Assembly: GCA_949987705.1 (NCBI GenBank)
Contig: CATLJY010000153.1
Location: forward strand, 62,001 to 126,000
DNA length: 64,000 nucleotides
Direction of reading: 5' to 3'
Source: Thereva unica
Taxonomy: Eukaryota > Arthropoda > Insecta > Diptera > Therevidae
The position numbers and the translations under genes were made by a program. The stretch's first letter is position 1, and each line of letters begins with the position of its first letter. Positions 10,951 to 21,701 of this stretch are shown here, one piece after another. The notes beneath the pieces are model-generated. The model was not told the origin of the DNA. It saw nothing but the letters and a program-made list of their open reading frames with translations, and ran no database searches.

Positions 10951-11094
10951 TCTTACTAATATTATAAACGTGAATGTTTGTATGTATGTTTGTTACTCTT
11001 TCACGCAAAAACTACTGAATGGATTTTAATGAAACTTTACAATAATATAGCTCATATATCAGAATAACATATAGGCTATAATTTATAAAAAAAT

Positions 11095-11600
11095 TCAAAA
11101 TGGCCGTGCCAATATGGCCGACGAATTTGCCAATTGTGTTCCGATTCCAATGAAAATCGAAATCTGGGGGATTTTAAGGTTGCAAATAACGAATTTATGA
11201 TCAAAACTTATAAATTCAAAATGGCCGTTCCAATATGGCCGACGAATTTGCCAATTGTGTTCCGATTCCAATGAAAATCGAAATCTGGGGGATTTTAAGG
11301 TTGCAAATAACGAATTTATGATCAAAACTTATAAATTCAAAATGGCGGACGAATTTTTCCAATTGTATTCCGATTCCAATGAAAGTGAATATCTAGGGGT
11401 TTTTAAGGTTGCAAATAACGAATTTATGATCAAAACTTATAAATTCAAAATGGCCGCGCCAATATGGCCGACGAATTTTTCCAATTGTATTCCGATTGCA
11501 ATGAAAATCGGTATCTGGGGGCTTTTAGGGCAAACAACGAATTTATGATCAAAGCTTATAAATTCAAAATTGCGGGTCCAATATGACGCACGAATTTTCC
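11095..11600. repeat. 121-bp tandem repeat inside the Helitron, five units
   Basis: Units begin at about 11101, 11222, 11343, 11451 and 11571. Spacing is 121, 121, 108 and 120 bp; the third unit lacks about 13 bp. Each unit carries CAAAATGGCCG, CCAATTGTNTTCCGATT, TTGCAAATAACGAATTTATG and ATCAAAACTTATAAATTC. All are open in one frame over short stretches, but nothing suggests translation. Confidence 0.85.
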
Positions 11601-12169
11601 CAAGCCACATTCTGAAATGTAGTAAATTTCTAAAATTCCCTCTAACCAGTATAGAAACAGTAAAAACGGTGGAAAGAGTCGAAGTTTGCAAATTTGTGCG
11701 CCCCTACATTGTCATCACGAGGTTAAACGATGTCATCTATCGCTTCCAAAAAGTTCGATCGGAAAAAACGGGACCTGGAGGAAGCTGTGTTCGGGACGAA
11801 TACTGAGTAAGAAGGGAGCAGTGTAACGGCTAACCGAAAAGAGAAAGTTAAAATTCCAATTCACCGAGAAGTTATATGTTTAGATGCATCTACTTGAATA
11901 CATAACGCTGTTCTAATTGAATCACCGATAAGATTGGGAAGAGGCAATTTTTTCCAGATTTATTGTTTTTTCATTATACTTTTTTTCCTACCGCGTACAA
12001 CGCACACATAATTTTTTTTCCGATAGGTGGTGCTCAACCTCGAATTTTAATAAATTTGAAGCATATTTTTTATAGGTAACTCTAAATTCTTTTATGTACC
12101 CATAACCATGCTTCATTATAACCATTTCCTATCCCGGAGTATGCCCACATAATTTTTTTTTATTAAAAG

Positions 12170-12185
12170 GCGTTGCAACGCACGC
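12170..12185 (+). terminator. Helitron 3' hairpin
   Basis: GCGTTGCAACGC is a perfect 12-base palindrome, and the alternative stem GCGT/ACGC ends 13 nt before the terminal CTAG. A hairpin at this distance is the usual 3' termination signal for rolling-circle transposition. Confidence 0.75.
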
Positions 12186-12198
12186 GGGTTTTTGCTAG

Positions 12199-12549
12199 TT
12201 TATTCATAAAGAAACAAAATAAGAAGAAAAATTATAATAAATTCATGTAATATAAACAAACATTTCTGTTGGTTATTTAATCAAAGTGAAATATTGTAGT
12301 TACGATTAGAAGGAACGAAGACCACGAATAGATTGGAAAAATATATATAGTTTAACGCATAAAGCTGACCTAACTATTATGGTTCGGACATGTTGTTCGA
12401 ACTTCGGAAGAAAGAGTACTATCCGGGATTTTCAAGTAGATCAATGCTTCCCTTTAAGCTTAGATGAACTTTAGGGGGCTTGTCATCTTAACCCTTATTT
12501 TAAAACGTTTTTATTAGCTCGCTTTCTAGAATATCTGTTTGTCCGGTAC
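12199..12549. other. No recognised feature
   Basis: AT-rich DNA between the Helitron and the TIR element that carries 128-bp repeats. No gene or repeat was recognised. Confidence 0.4.
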
Positions 12550-12631
12550 AAATTTTGCAATCGATTTTTTGAATACTTCCGGTCATCCTATTATGCTGAA
12601 ATTTTGCACACAGCTTTAGCTCCGATGGCAA

Positions 12632-12811
12632 TGCTATATAGTATACTCAATATACCGTTAGATCCATGGTGGCCGTCTCAGGAGGGCGGATTAAAATATT
12701 CTTCACAACCCCTTCGACATTAGTATTAAATGAAAGGGTATGACAATTATAACACCATAAGCAAGATAGTATACCCAATATACCGTTATTTCCATGGCGG
12801 CCATCTCAAGA
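12632..12811. repeat. 128-bp tandem repeat, left part of the split array
   Basis: The phrases TATACTCAATATACCGTTAGATCCATGG and GGCGGCCATCTCAAGA recur with about 129-bp spacing (ATGG at 12665 and 12794). The array stops at CTCAAGA near 12811, where CR1-A begins, and resumes at about 25937 on the other side of the nest. Confidence 0.82.
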
Positions 12812-12990
12812 TACTTGCGATACTTAATCCTGTCGCCACTTCTTCTTCCTGCACTTTTAACCCCTCAGCTTCAATTCATCCTTTATTGGATGATATCAGA
12901 AGGAACACCAAGCGTGTTCGGGCTGATGTTGAGTCGCTGTCATCTGCAGTGGTGAAAAATCACAATGCCCTGAGCTCTCTGTCTTTAAGA
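12812..12990 (+). pseudogene. CR1-A ORF1, N-terminal fragment
   Basis: The frame reads through a basic heptad-like segment (LDDIRRNTKRVRADVESLSS, then ALSSLSLR) compatible with the coiled coil many LINE ORF1 proteins use to trimerise. It stops where LINE-B's T-run begins. The rest of ORF1 continues at about 14700. The original start codon is not identifiable. Confidence 0.55.
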
Positions 12991-12991
12991 T

Positions 12992-14699
12992 TTTTTCTTC
13001 TTTTTTTTTTTATATGAAAAAACCGAGCTTAGGTGTAACCCTTTGTCCAGTCCTTCATGTCGTTCAGTTCATGGTGCAATGTCTAGTAGTAAGCTTGGTT
13101 TGAAGAATAGAGGAGAATAGGAAAGGTTAGAGGGAGTCTGGAGGGTGTAAAAGAAAATGACGATGAACCTCACTTTTGAACTCTAAGGTGTTGTACGAGT
13201 TCGGAAATACTGACTGCGGGAGATTATTCCACAGTCGAGTTGTTCTATTCATAAACGAACTTCTAAACCGTATTGTGCGCGAACGGGGGGGGGGCTGTAG
13301 GGTATGAGGGTGAGCCGAGCGGGCTAGTCTTGTGTTGCGGGAAAAGTATTGCCATGCAGGCAGGAGGTCCTGAATTTCAGTGGAACAGTCGCCATGGTAA
13401 TAGCGATAAAGTATGGAGAGGGCTGCTACATTCCTACGGTGGCTTAAGGTGTCTATGGAGGCGCGAGAGGGGCCATCACCAATGAGTTTGAGGGCACGAT
13501 TTTGCACCTTGTCGAGACAAGCCAAGGTGGTTTTTGGGGCGCCTGCCCAGATATACGAGTTGTATTCGAGGCGCGGCCGAATGTAGGATTTGTATATTGT
13601 AGCCAATGCGGCTGGCTGGAGGAGGAACTTGCATCTCTTGAGAAATCCAAGGCATTGGGAGACTTCTTTGGCGATTTGAAATATGTGATCATTTCATCGC
13701 AGATGCTCCGTTAAAGTTACCCCTAGGATGTTGAGAGTTGAGTCAGCCGTTAGATTCTCTTTATCCACTGAGATAGGAGGAAGGTCGGTACATTTTTTGT
13801 TGGAGATCAGACAGTACTTCGTTTTTGTGGCATTGAATTCGACGCGGTTCATTTCGCCCCAATGAAGAATCGATTCGATATCCCGTTTGATCGAAGTCGA
13901 CATCAGTTGACGGTGGTAAAGACAAGGTCTGGCACGTGCTTGTCTTATATTGTCGAAGGAGTAAGAGAAATTCAGAGTACCGTCATCAGCGAAGCAGTGA
14001 AGTGGGTTGGAGGGGATTGAGAGCAGATCATTAATGAAGATTAGAAAAAGTGCGGGTAAGAGAATTGACCCCTGGGGAACTCCGGCCGAAATGACATGTG
14101 GGTTGGATTCGACGCCATCCAATACTACCATGATTGAACGGCCTGAAAGAAAGCTCTTAATCCATTTCCTTAGAACTAAGTGTATACCAATAGCTTGGAG
14201 TTTATTCAACAGAGCTGGGTGCCATACTCTGTCAAAAGCCTTTGATATATCTAGAGCAACCAGACCAGACTCGCCAAAGCTGTGAATGCTTTGGTTGATA
14301 CGCTCGGTTAAACACACAAGCAGATCGCCAGTAGACCGTTTAGGTCTGAAGCCGTATTGCCTGTCGTGTATAATTTGGTTGGATTCTAGATATTTTATCA
14401 GCTTTTTATTGATTATTGTCTCCATGATTTTGGAGAGAACAGAAGTAATTGCTATTGGGCGGTAGTTTAAGGGGTCGCTGGCTTCACCTTTTTTTGGGAT
14501 TGGCTGAACATGAGCTAGTTTCCAAGAGTCGGGATACACTCCGGAGAAGTAAGACAGGGCAAAAAGTTTGCGCAGGAGTTTAGCCAAAGGTGAGGCACAT
14601 TTTTTAAGTACCATAGAGGGGATTTTGTCGGGGCCAGTGGATTTATTGACGTCGAGTTCTTTGAGACACCTAAACACCTCGCGAGTCCTGAAGTGAACT
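12992..14699 (-). mobile_element. LINE-B, 5'-truncated Jockey/CR1-like LINE inside CR1-A ORF1
   Basis: The element lies on the minus strand. Its poly-A tail is the T-run at about 12992-13012, then come a short 3' UTR and the RT ORF. The 5' truncation at about 14700 falls in the region just before the RT palm. CR1-A ORF1 sequence flanks both sides. No clear target duplication was found. Shorter tails of the same family occur at 4422-4700 and 28010-28215. Confidence 0.82.
13127..14699 (-). pseudogene. LINE-B ORF2, reverse transcriptase and C-terminal domain
   Basis: The encoded enzyme would prime reverse transcription at a nicked chromosomal target. Visible RT blocks in order are GPDKIPSMVLKKC, NYRPIAITSVLSKIMETII, ALDISKAFDRVWH (first catalytic Asp), SAGVPQGSILLP and CFADDGTL (catalytic Asp pair), then a C-terminal segment with SYIRPRLEYNSYIW. 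The endonuclease is missing through 5' truncation. The frame is continuous except for one in-frame TGA at about 13694-13696, where related proteins have Trp. The catalytic residues themselves are kept, so decay is modest. The stop codon lies at 13127, just before a 3' UTR of about 110 bp. Confidence 0.85.
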
Positions 14700-15419
14700 C
14701 CGTCCATTGGAGAGCGTCTATGATACGAAGAGCACCACCTCTGCGGCAGCAGCATCTGATTGCGCCTGCTGGGGAGCACCTTCTGTCTTCACCCTGCTCA
14801 CCGGCTGCTTCTCTTACGGAGAATGCTGTCTTGCAACAGGTGGCCAACAATCCCATCGTGCCTAGAAGTAGTATGAAGGCGCGTCGTAAAAGTCGCAGGA
14901 ATAATCTAAATCGCCAAGCCACCATTGGTGACGATATCACTTTGAGCACCTTGCCTCGTATTCCAGGGTCGGAGTCGACCTCTGGGTCGGTCTCTTTAAA
15001 AACCTCTCCGCCGCTCATAGTGGTCAATCCTCCGGTCACTGAAGTTACTGCTCCCTTGGAGCAGCGCATCCCTTTGGCTACGATACCGAGACCCTTAAAT
15101 ATCTTCATCTCGAGATTTTCTCTTGAAACTGGGACAGAAACTATCTGTGATTATTTAAGGATAAAATCTATAGACCCAGGAACCGTTTTTTGTAGAAAAG
15201 TCAGCAAGGCTTCCAAGCCTGTTGCTTCTTTTGTTTTGTCTGCCCCGCCTTTTATTGCCGAGACTCTCTTAGATCCTGGCTTCTGGCCTGCTGGTGTTCT
15301 TACCAAGCTCTTTGTTCCGCGTGCCCGTACCCCATCATGCAAACGCTTCTACTCCGAGCGCTCCACAGATATAAAAAAACTCGAGACGCTTTCCCTCTAC
15401 TACCAGAACGTAAGGGGAA
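14700..15419 (+). pseudogene. CR1-A ORF1 C-terminal part and first codons of ORF2
   Basis: An open stretch carries a Ser/Pro-rich linker, then an RRM-like region (NIFISRFSLETGTETICDYL ... FWPAGVLTKLFVPRA) of the kind found in LINE ORF1 RNA-binding proteins. It runs on into LSLYYQNVRG, which is the start of the apurinic-type endonuclease in the copy at 52.8 kb. Here ORF1 and ORF2 sequences are joined in one frame without an obvious ORF1 stop, which may be a decay effect. The frame ends abruptly at 15419, where the DNA transposon is inserted in the sequence AAGGGGAA. Confidence 0.75.
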
Positions 15420-15423
15420 CACT

Positions 15424-16230
15424 GAGAGAAAAATACTTTAAAATTATTTGGAAACACTTTTGAATTAAAAATTTTCAAACACAAAAGAGAGCTAACCTTG
15501 AAAATCTTTGATTTAAAAATGAAAATTTTTGAGTAATTTGTGAAAGTATTCCATTTTTAATTTTCAATTATCCATTTTAATTTGTAAAGATAATATTTTC
15601 GATTCAATAAGAAAGAATTGTAAAATGTAAAACGTGAAGATTTTAATTTAATAATGAGCTATTTTGAATCAAGAGTCAGTTTTTTTATTTAAAACTATAG
15701 CACTTTTAATTTAAAAATGGAAATTTTTTAATTATAAAGTAAGACATATAGAATTGAAAGTAAAAAAATGTTGTTTCAAAATGCAGAATGCTGAAATAAG
15801 AGCGAAAAATTCTTCATTCAAAAATAGTATATTTGAATAAAGAAACGAATTTTTAATTTCAATTTTAATTTAAAAATGGGAAATTTTTAATTATATAGTC
15901 AGCCATATTTATTAAAAAATGTAGGGTGTTGAAATAAAAGAGAAAAATTTTTTATTCGAAAATAGTGTATTTGAATTAAGAACCTGCGTTTTTAATTTAA
16001 GCATACATATTACTTATTCACATACATATATTTATCCACATATACATTATATAAAAATTTTATCATAGTTAATATATACACATTATTTGACATGCAATAA
16101 AATACAGCTTGCCATTTTTATTGAATCCAAATAAAGTCCTTTTAAGTAAATATTAGTAAGAGAGATTATTTCTTAAAACAAAGCAAATTTCCAGTTATAA
16201 TTTTAGAAATTCTTAGGTTTTTCCGTATAG
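15424..16230. repeat. Left AT-rich subterminal zone of the CACT transposon
   Basis: Short phrases such as TTTAATTTAAAAATGG, GAAATTTTTAATTATA and TGTATTTGAAT recur with small changes across about 600 bp. Such subterminal repeats are common transposase-binding arrays in CACTA-type elements. The coding strand has no frame here. Confidence 0.6.
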
Positions 16231-16234
16231 GTAA

Positions 16235-18659
16235 TTACAAATTCTTATTTCTAACGTAAGTTTTACCGTTATTTATTTGGTGTATATTCATAGGCAAACT
16301 TGTAAAGGAAACAATTTTTATAATTTTTATTTCATCAATTTTTCTTCCAATCTGAAAGGATTGAAAATGATTATCAAATGTTCTAATTTCTATGGGATTA
16401 CAAAAAACATAAATTTCACTCATTTCTATAATAAAAAACTTAATTTTGTATAATTCATATATACTTCCTTTGCTAATTGCTAAATAATTATTTGCCTTAT
16501 AAACTGTTCCTTTAAATGTTATTAATTCTGAAATTTTGGCACAACTGTAATCAAAACCATCAAGTTTATCTATTCTGAAAAAATATTCTTCTTTTCTTAA
16601 GTCTAGTATTTTAAAATTGTCATAATTATAAAGTGGTGGAAAACCGTTCTTATACTTAATTAAAAAATATGCATTGGATAAACAACTCTTCATAGCCGCT
16701 GAATGTGCAGGATTAATCCTAGATGTAATGCTGTTGAAGTACATTTTTTGTTCTTTATGCTTTGCCTCGAAACGCATAGACCAAATATTTTTGAGAGGAC
16801 CACACATTTTTATTGCTCGAGGGTAGTGCAATAAAAAATGGTGTTTCGGCTTTAAAGGTCCATAATTTTTGGTAAACACTTTGTTATGTTTTTCTATTAG
16901 ATTCGTCAGTTCATTTAAGTCATTACTAGAAAAACATGTTTTGAACAATATGTCCAATATTTTTATTGTTAAAATGAGAAAATTCCAGTGTTTGTTTCCT
17001 CGGGGAATTAAGTCTCCTATCATCAAAGGTAAAAAGTTTACAAAACACAAGACCTCACTAGCAGTCATTTTCAAATTAAAGGACTTTAATCTTTCGATTT
17101 TCAATGCTTGAGATGTATTACCGACATTAGTATCACCTAAAGGAAAAAGTTGTTTTCTACTGTTTATATCATGTAAAGAAATTATGTTATCATCGATCAA
17201 ACCTATCAACACGTTGCACACATTGTATACACATACTCCCTCCGCAATGTCGTGCATTAAATCGAAGTAGAAATTTTCAGCCACATGAAATGTTTTTAAT
17301 GAATTAAAAATACAATTTTCTTTTACACCAGTTTCTTGAAAATCATTTTTTGAAAGATCATCTTCGTAATTTTGAATATTTCGTAGAAAATTTGCATTTT
17401 CAATCGTATCAATTTGCATTTGTTGTCTCGCTCTTCTGCAAGACCGACAGTATCGTTTGCTATTAAATGATTGTATAAATCCTAAAACACTATTAAGTCC
17501 TAAATTGTCCCCAACTACTAATCCTAGTATAAAATGCACTTTTATGGTCTTTTGTTGTACTTGAATAATAATTCCTTCTTCCAAAAACTTTCAACTCTTC
17601 TATCAGATGATAAAAAGATGCTTCGTTACCACAGTCTTTTAAATGATTTGTGGCTATAAAACCAGCAGTAAAAATGAAATCTAATTTAGAGAGAAGGTAC
17701 TGTGGAATTGTTGGGAAATTGTAATAACACCCGCAAATAGAAAATGTATGGCTGCCAAGGGCGTTATTAATCTGAAAATCATCGAAATATAAGTTATATG
17801 GTATAATATTCTCAGAACGAATTTTTTGTTTCTTTAATTTAAATATTTCGCCATTCGCAAAATTAGTAATTTCATTTTCTTCAAGCAGATTCCTAGTATT
17901 TTCTAAAGTTTCTTGTAGTACACCAGGTAATTCAAAAAGAGATTTAAATTTAAAACGTAAGGGCATTATTTCAAAAGTGTAAGGTTTTGGAGCTAATGTT
18001 GGATTTCCTTGAATGATCCTTTCGGAAACTTCATTTCTTATAATAACAGAATTGGGAGGTTCATAAAGTTTCATTTCTCTTAGAACTTTCAAAAATTTAT
18101 GTTCGGTATTTATATCTTGAAATGGTTTTTCGCTAAAATTTAAAATGCGATCTAAATCTTCATTCAGTGCATTTGCAGAAGAACTATTAACAACTAATTT
18201 TATGCAGTTTGATAAGGATGATAATAGGTCAGTAATAATGTTTTGAATTGTAATAACCTCTGCGCGCGGCATCGAACCTTTTGAATGCAACTTCAAAGAT
18301 AATTTAATAGCTTCTATTTTTAAATTTTGTAAAGTACTGTCGATATTGTATGTTACATCGTTGTTATTATCAGTGGGTGACTCTGAAAGCATATCAGAAG
18401 CAAGCCTGTTTCTATTTTCCAAAACAGGTTCAATAAAGTTGAGCATATTTTCCCCAACTTTTATCTCCTGATTTGGAATTTCCCCATTCTTTTCATGATT
18501 TGTTAGATGACGTTTAAAAGTGCTATAATTAGTGAAAAGTTGTTTACAATGCATACATTTTAGAACTTCATTTTGAGAAATGAAATGATCAAATTTACAA
18601 TGATTAATTAAAATTTTTGGAGACGAATAAGTCTTTAAACATCTGAAACATTGATACAT
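16235..18659 (-). pseudogene. C2H2 zinc-finger DDE-type transposase, one frameshift
   Basis: Starting at ATG 18657-18659, the protein opens with two C2H2 fingers: CFRC-X12-H-X4-H and CMHC-X12-H-X3-H. A spacer of about 200 residues follows, then a block around YFDDFQINNALGSH that is a plausible first catalytic Asp, then CGCYYNFPTIP, GLVVGDNLGLNS, a CRSC zinc-like pair, FDLMHDIAEGVC (a likely later Asp), PKHHFLLHYP and WSMRFEAKHKE. The last is a good candidate for the third acidic residue. A single-base shift near 17585-17590 separates the two halves; otherwise about 800 codons are open. I recall similar proteins as unnamed insect and fish transposase-like entries. The DDE assignment of individual residues is my inference. 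Confidence 0.72.
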
Positions 18660-18716
18660 GTTTAAATACAGACTTAATAGTATTAATAAAGTATATAACA
18701 CGGTGTTATACAGTAT

Positions 18717-21198
18717 TTAATTTTGTTCCATAAAACCTAAAATTGAGGAAAGTTTAGCTGTCTTTTGATCGAATTCAGTACTGATACCAAAAAAGAATTT
18801 TTGAATAAATAACCAAGGTAACTCACAAATTTTTGGATATTTCAAGAATAAGACTTGGTAAATTTTAAAGCAAATGTCTAAGCTCTCAATAAATGAATTA
18901 AATTTATATAAGTTTTTATCATAATACACATAAAAAGATTTTGGTTGGTCACGCTCAGGTCCTTCAATTATCAAAAAAGGCTGGATTGTTAAACTATTTG
19001 AATAGTACTTGCCAACTAATTCTGCAATGTGCCGTTGTAAATCGTTGATGGAGAACAAATAAAGGACTAGGCTGACGTTGGCATCCTCTATGGTCGCTTT
19101 CTTAGTAATTTTTCCACTTTTGTTGTTCTTAAATCTCCCAGATGGTGGCAGCACAGAATTCAACAAAATCGTTAATATATAATCTTCACCATCTAAAAGA
19201 AAACAGTTAGAACTTTTCTATTTCATAAATAAAAATACACCTTTATTTTTTGTTGTTTTTGCAACTTGAAATAATTTTTTGCAAGCTGTATTGTGGATAT
19301 TAGTTTCGTAGTAGATTTTAATCCTTTCCTTGAATGTTTCCCACTTGCTCATAAGTAAATGGTCCTTATTCGGGTATAGAAGTTTGAAGTCAATATTTAT
19401 CTGTAATACAAAGATAATTTAATTTTAATATATAATACTAAAAAGTGTTTTAATACCAGTTGTGGTGCTCTGGAATCCCTTAATTTAGGCCAGGCTTCTA
19501 TAAATTTGGTACCTGACAACTTCTTAACATCGCTTTGTCGTAAAACAAAAGTTTTTTCCCACTTGTCTAGGATTTCTGACCAGTCAGAACTTTCCCTCTG
19601 CAGAACACTTTTTAAAGCTATAGAAATTGATTCATCTATTTCTTCAAGTGATGGTTCATGTCTATTTTCGGGATTTGTAGTAATAGATGAAGACTTTCCA
19701 GAATATTGACGTAACAATTTTTTCTTTGTTCTATAATTGTAGTATTTTCCATACAATTTTCCACTCGGATTTCTTTTCCGCCCTCTAGGAATGAAGTAGT
19801 AGTTCTTAAAAATTAATATACAAATTTCTTTGTGACATAAATAAGAAAAATTTTATGTAAATATCTTACAGTAAAATTCTTTTCATTCGGAAACAAGAAA
19901 ATAATTTCTTCAACAATTACGTCGAAATCAGGAGGTCGTAGAGTAATATTTGAAGACACAATATCTTCTACAATCACTTCCACTATTTGATTTCTTTGGT
20001 TATCAGTAAAAGATGAATTATTTTCGTAGATCTCTATCAAATTTCTGCCTTTTGCTGTTTGATTTAACACAGTTCCGACAGACTTAAATAATTACAGAAA
20101 AGAAATATTTTTATAAAGTTCTTATGTAAAATATGAATAAAATATTCATTTATGTATACCTTTCGTAAATGCGAAGTGCTTTTAAGTGACGAGGATGATG
20201 TTGGGGTATTAGAAAAAGTTTCAGTTTCATTGTTTGAAATCCACTCATTTATTTTAGATTGAACTGAAATTGTGTCTCCGTCAATTCCAAACTGAAATAG
20301 TTATTAAAGTTGAATTTAACGTCGAAATGTAAAGGAAATATTGGAACATTTCAATTAGAAAAGTGACATATTTTTAAATTAAAAGTGTTCGGCTCTAAAT
20401 TAAATATGTTCGCTTTTTAATTCAAAATTATTTCTTTAGAATTAAATTTGCTCAGTATTAAATTTAAAATGTTCGACTCTAAATTTAAAATGTTCGACTC
20501 TAAATTAAAAATGTTCGACTCTAAATTAAAAATGTTCATTTTGAATTCAAAATGATTACTTTAGAATTAAATTTGTTCAATATTAAATTTAAAATGTTCG
20601 GCGCAGAAATAAAAATGCTCACTTTTGAATTCACAACGATTAGAATTAAATTTGTTAAATATTAAATATAAAATTTTACTTTGATTTGCTATATTTCTTG
20701 GAAATGGATTTTTACAACTTCCGGACAAAATAACATAATTCCATAAAATCAAATGTTAGAAATCTTAAACTTGCACAATATAATATAAATGCACTTAATG
20801 TACCCACCTCTTTTTTTTCCATGCGAACAGCTTTTCACGGAATTCAATTCGAAGACCGAAAGGTTTTATTATTTCAGCTATATCGTCCTTCTTCATATAT
20901 GTTAATGACTTGTATGTAACGCCCTTTGCTAGAAAGATTTCACAATTGATTTAATTATTAGTTTATGATGTATATTTTCTTATTTCAAACTCACACCTTT
21001 AAAATCAGAATAAAGCACTTCTAAATTGAATTCTTCTAAAAGATTTAACAGTTGTCTGTCGTCTTCACTTTCATTTTCACAAACAGTGTTAATCAATACA
21101 ATTTCTGTGCCGTTAGTCAGAAAATTATTCTGTAAATCACTATTAAAATTACTCAGAATATCACTTCCCAAAGTTTCATCCATCTTTTCAGTTCTCAC
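18717..21198 (-). CDS. SAM-like-domain protein, second gene of the CACT transposon, seven exons predicted
   Basis: Predicted exons (minus strand) are 21198-20997, 20928-20804, 20291-20160, 20082-19870, 19804-19457, 19400-19241 and 19192-18717. Every intron has GT and AG ends, all phases fit, and the result is about 551 residues. Exons 1-2 join LLEEFNLEVLYSDFK to TYMKKDDIAEIIKPFGLRIEF, which has the length and pattern of a SAM domain (protein-protein interaction helices). Exons 4-5 carry TLRPPDFDVIVEEIIFLFPN and a basic segment (RKRNPSGKLYGKYYNYRTKK). Exon 7 includes LVGKYYSNSLTIQPFLIIEG. Relatives that I recall are annotated as SAM-domain or uncharacterised insect proteins. The biochemical role is unknown; an accessory transposition protein is likely. 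The first ATG (21198) and another at 21183 are both possible starts. Exon 2 uses the weaker donor GTACAT, since the nearer GTGGGT would break the frame. Confidence 0.72.
20460..20600. repeat. 21-bp tandem repeat in the third part of the CACT transposon
   Basis: AAAATGTTCGACTCTAAATT occurs three times in direct succession (from about 20467), with related AATGTTC-containing units before and after. It lies within the predicted second intron of the SAM-like gene (20292-20803). It could be intronic expansion or a displaced subterminal array. Confidence 0.7.
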
Positions 21199-21701
21199 TT
21201 GTTACACGCCGATGACCGACTGAACTTATTCCGTCGTAACATGACATACAGAGTAAAAAGATATGCCAAAAAATTTCTTGTCATATATCGCAACGCCTTT
21301 CAAATCAACTTTTACTACGTTTACATGCAGGGTTGAACCTGATGATCGATGTAATGCCTTGCATTCGGGGGTTGAGTTGTAACAATTGATTTTTCACCCA
21401 CTACGCAACACAACGAATTCAGTTGCCGATGGCCATTACTCTTTTTTCGCAATAAGTGTGGAGAGCTTTGCGAAACAATTTTAAGTTAAGAAAGGTTGTA
21501 TTAAAATTAAAAGTGCTGATTTTTGATTTCATAGCATTCATACACTCCCGTGAGAAAAGTTAAAAACAAATTTTTAACTTGAAAAATCCATTTTCAAATC
21601 AAAACATATACTTTTGAAAATGTAAAAATTTAAAGTATTCTGAGGAATTTTATTTTAAATATGTTCTCATTTAATTTTAAAGTATGAAATTTCTCTGAGT
21701 G
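21199..21701. promoter_or_regulatory. Right end and probable promoter region of the CACT transposon
   Basis: About 500 bp separate the first predicted exon from the right inverted repeat (about 21660-21701). AT-rich blocks include AAATTTTTAACTTG and TTAAAGTATTC phrases that resemble the left subterminal zone. Transcription of both minus-strand genes should begin here. No TATA box was singled out. Confidence 0.45.

Larger units (their letters stand above)
10951..12198 (+). mobile_element. Non-autonomous Helitron
   Basis: The left end TCTTACTAATATTATAAACG follows an A at 10950. The right end finishes in CTAG at 12195-12198 before a T at 12199, so the element sits between A and T with no target duplication, as rolling-circle Helitrons do. 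A GC-rich palindrome lies just inside the 3' end. No Rep/helicase frame is present. The 5' sequence and the terminal phrase GCAACGCACGCGGG resemble Helitron ends that I recall from several insect orders; that resemblance is from memory and was not searched. Confidence 0.85.
15420..21701 (-). mobile_element. CACT-ended DNA transposon with two genes, 6.3 kb
   Basis: The left end CACTGAGAGAAAAATACTTT and the complement of the right end CACTCAGAGAAATTTCATAC are inverted repeats that continue into CTTTAAAATTA. Removing the segment rejoins CR1-A endonuclease sequence exactly, with AA left on both sides (a 2-bp duplication). AT-rich subterminal zones of several hundred bases flank two minus-strand genes: a seven-exon SAM-like gene (21198-18717) followed by a C2H2/DDE transposase gene (18659-16235). 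CACT ends suggest the CMC (CACTA/Mirage/Chapaev) group, but the 2-bp duplication and gene content leave the superfamily open. Confidence 0.82.

Noticed and set aside
14693..15463. Independent 256-residue host protein
   Set aside because: Its last part equals the start of CR1-A ORF2 and its RRM-like part fits LINE ORF1; its final codons lie inside the CACT transposon.
17493..18701. Host zinc-finger gene
   Set aside because: The C2H2 fingers are followed by transposase-like blocks, and the frame lies within inverted ends that interrupt a LINE, so it is part of a DNA transposon.
20808..20820. Frameshift in the A8 tract at the end of exon 2 of the SAM-like gene
   Set aside because: Using the GT four bases further downstream as donor keeps the frame with no indel, so a mutation need not be assumed.
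15420..21701. Firm assignment to classical CACTA with a 3-bp duplication
   Set aside because: A GAA duplication would require uneven termini; AA with symmetrical CACT ends fits better, so the superfamily was left open.
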